NCBI RefSeq assembly: GCF_029218125.1 | Contig: NZ_JARFXX010000015.1 | Coordinates: 1 to 31,539, forward strand | DNA: 31,539 bases | DNA from: Oscillibacter faecalis_A | Lineage (GTDB): Bacteria > Bacillota > Clostridia > Oscillospirales > Oscillospiraceae | Direction: 5' to 3' | In this document: in pieces, positions 31,447 to 31,539 of the stretch | Position numbering within the stretch: the first letter of the stretch is position 1 | How the letters are laid out: every line of letters starts with the position of its first letter | The notes under the pieces: generated by a model | What the model was told of the DNA's origin: nothing | Database searches by the model: none | The model's input: the letters and a program-made list of their open reading frames with translations, nothing else | Translations under genes and position numbers: made by a program

Positions 31447-31539
31447 AAGCCCTATAAGGGCTTTATGCGGACAAAGCCCCTTAAGGGGCCCGAAAAGATT
31501 TGCCGATTGCATTGCTTTCTCGGGCTACCCCTTAAGGGG
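31447..31539. repeat. Cluster of palindromes, possible edge of a repeat or IS200/IS605-type element
   Basis: Four further hairpins follow within 93 bases. There is a 7-bp stem at 31447-31463 and a perfect 14-base palindrome at 31476-31489. A long stem with GCCCGA/TCGGGC arms at 31488-31525 follows. A second copy of CCCCTTAAGGGG is at 31528-31539, repeating 31477-31488 with a period of 51. The unit is cut by the window end. Such dense hairpins are seen at ends of IS200/IS605-type elements and their guide RNAs, and in intergenic repeat families. Which of these applies is not decidable here. Confidence 0.5.

Noticed and set aside
31477..31539. CRISPR-like repeat array from the two CCCCTTAAGGGG copies
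   Set aside because: Only two short copies, the interval itself forms a hairpin, and no cas genes are visible.

Overview
The window looks like chromosomal core sequence from a GC-rich, anaerobic, spore-forming Firmicute, most likely a gut clostridium of the Oscillospiraceae (Flavonifractor/Oscillibacter-like). The grounds are dipicolinate synthase genes (sporulation), an NfnAB-type ferredoxin:NADP oxidoreductase pair (strict anaerobe), a leucine T-box riboswitch, strong AGGAGG-type ribosome binding sites and clostridial gene order (smc-ftsY, yhbY-nadD-yqeK-rsfS, leuS). The lineage is inference from gene content. I saw no tRNA, rRNA, CRISPR array, prophage or complete insertion sequence.

Layout. 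The left edge (1-325) holds two strong tandem sigma-A promoters pointing out of the window. On the minus strand follow a dipicolinate operon (dpaA-dpaB) and cca. A plus-strand island (3309-6918) carries murC, a YbaK/ProX-type deacylase and two lipoproteins, and ends at a bidirectional terminator. The minus strand resumes with nfnA-nfnB, preceded by a Crp/Fnr-family regulator. A plus-strand CBS-domain gene faces rpsU. Then comes the leucine T-box unit (T-box leader, a small membrane protein, leuS), preceded by a membrane-anchored XRE regulator. From 24651 down to 14787 runs a tight minus-strand block: smc, ftsY, rph, a small membrane protein, rdgB, a zinc-ribbon protein, yhbY, a nadD-yqeK fusion, an LCP-family gene and rsfS. 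Upstream of it are a gene of unknown function, a 52-aa membrane protein, an M23 murein hydrolase and ftsX-ftsE. The right end has a PucR/CdaR-type regulator, an rsuA-family pseudouridine synthase and a DUF4830-like membrane protein. The last ~120 bases are packed with palindromes and may be the edge of a repeat or IS200/IS605-type element.

How the genes work together. Most are housekeeping: translation and RNA maturation (leuS, cca, rpsU, rsfS, rph, yhbY, rsuA), chromosome segregation and protein targeting (smc, ftsY), envelope synthesis and division (murC, LCP, ftsEX with its hydrolase), NAD and redox supply (nadD, nfnAB) and spore maturation (dpaAB). The most interesting signals are regulatory. 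One is a 13-bp inverted repeat that would hide the dpaA start codon in read-through mRNA, with a mother-cell-type promoter match inside its loop. A second is an intrinsic terminator whose 3' arm is also the Shine-Dalgarno of the next gene. A third is the leucine T-box placed ahead of an unknown membrane protein plus leuS. No obviously new multi-gene system was found.
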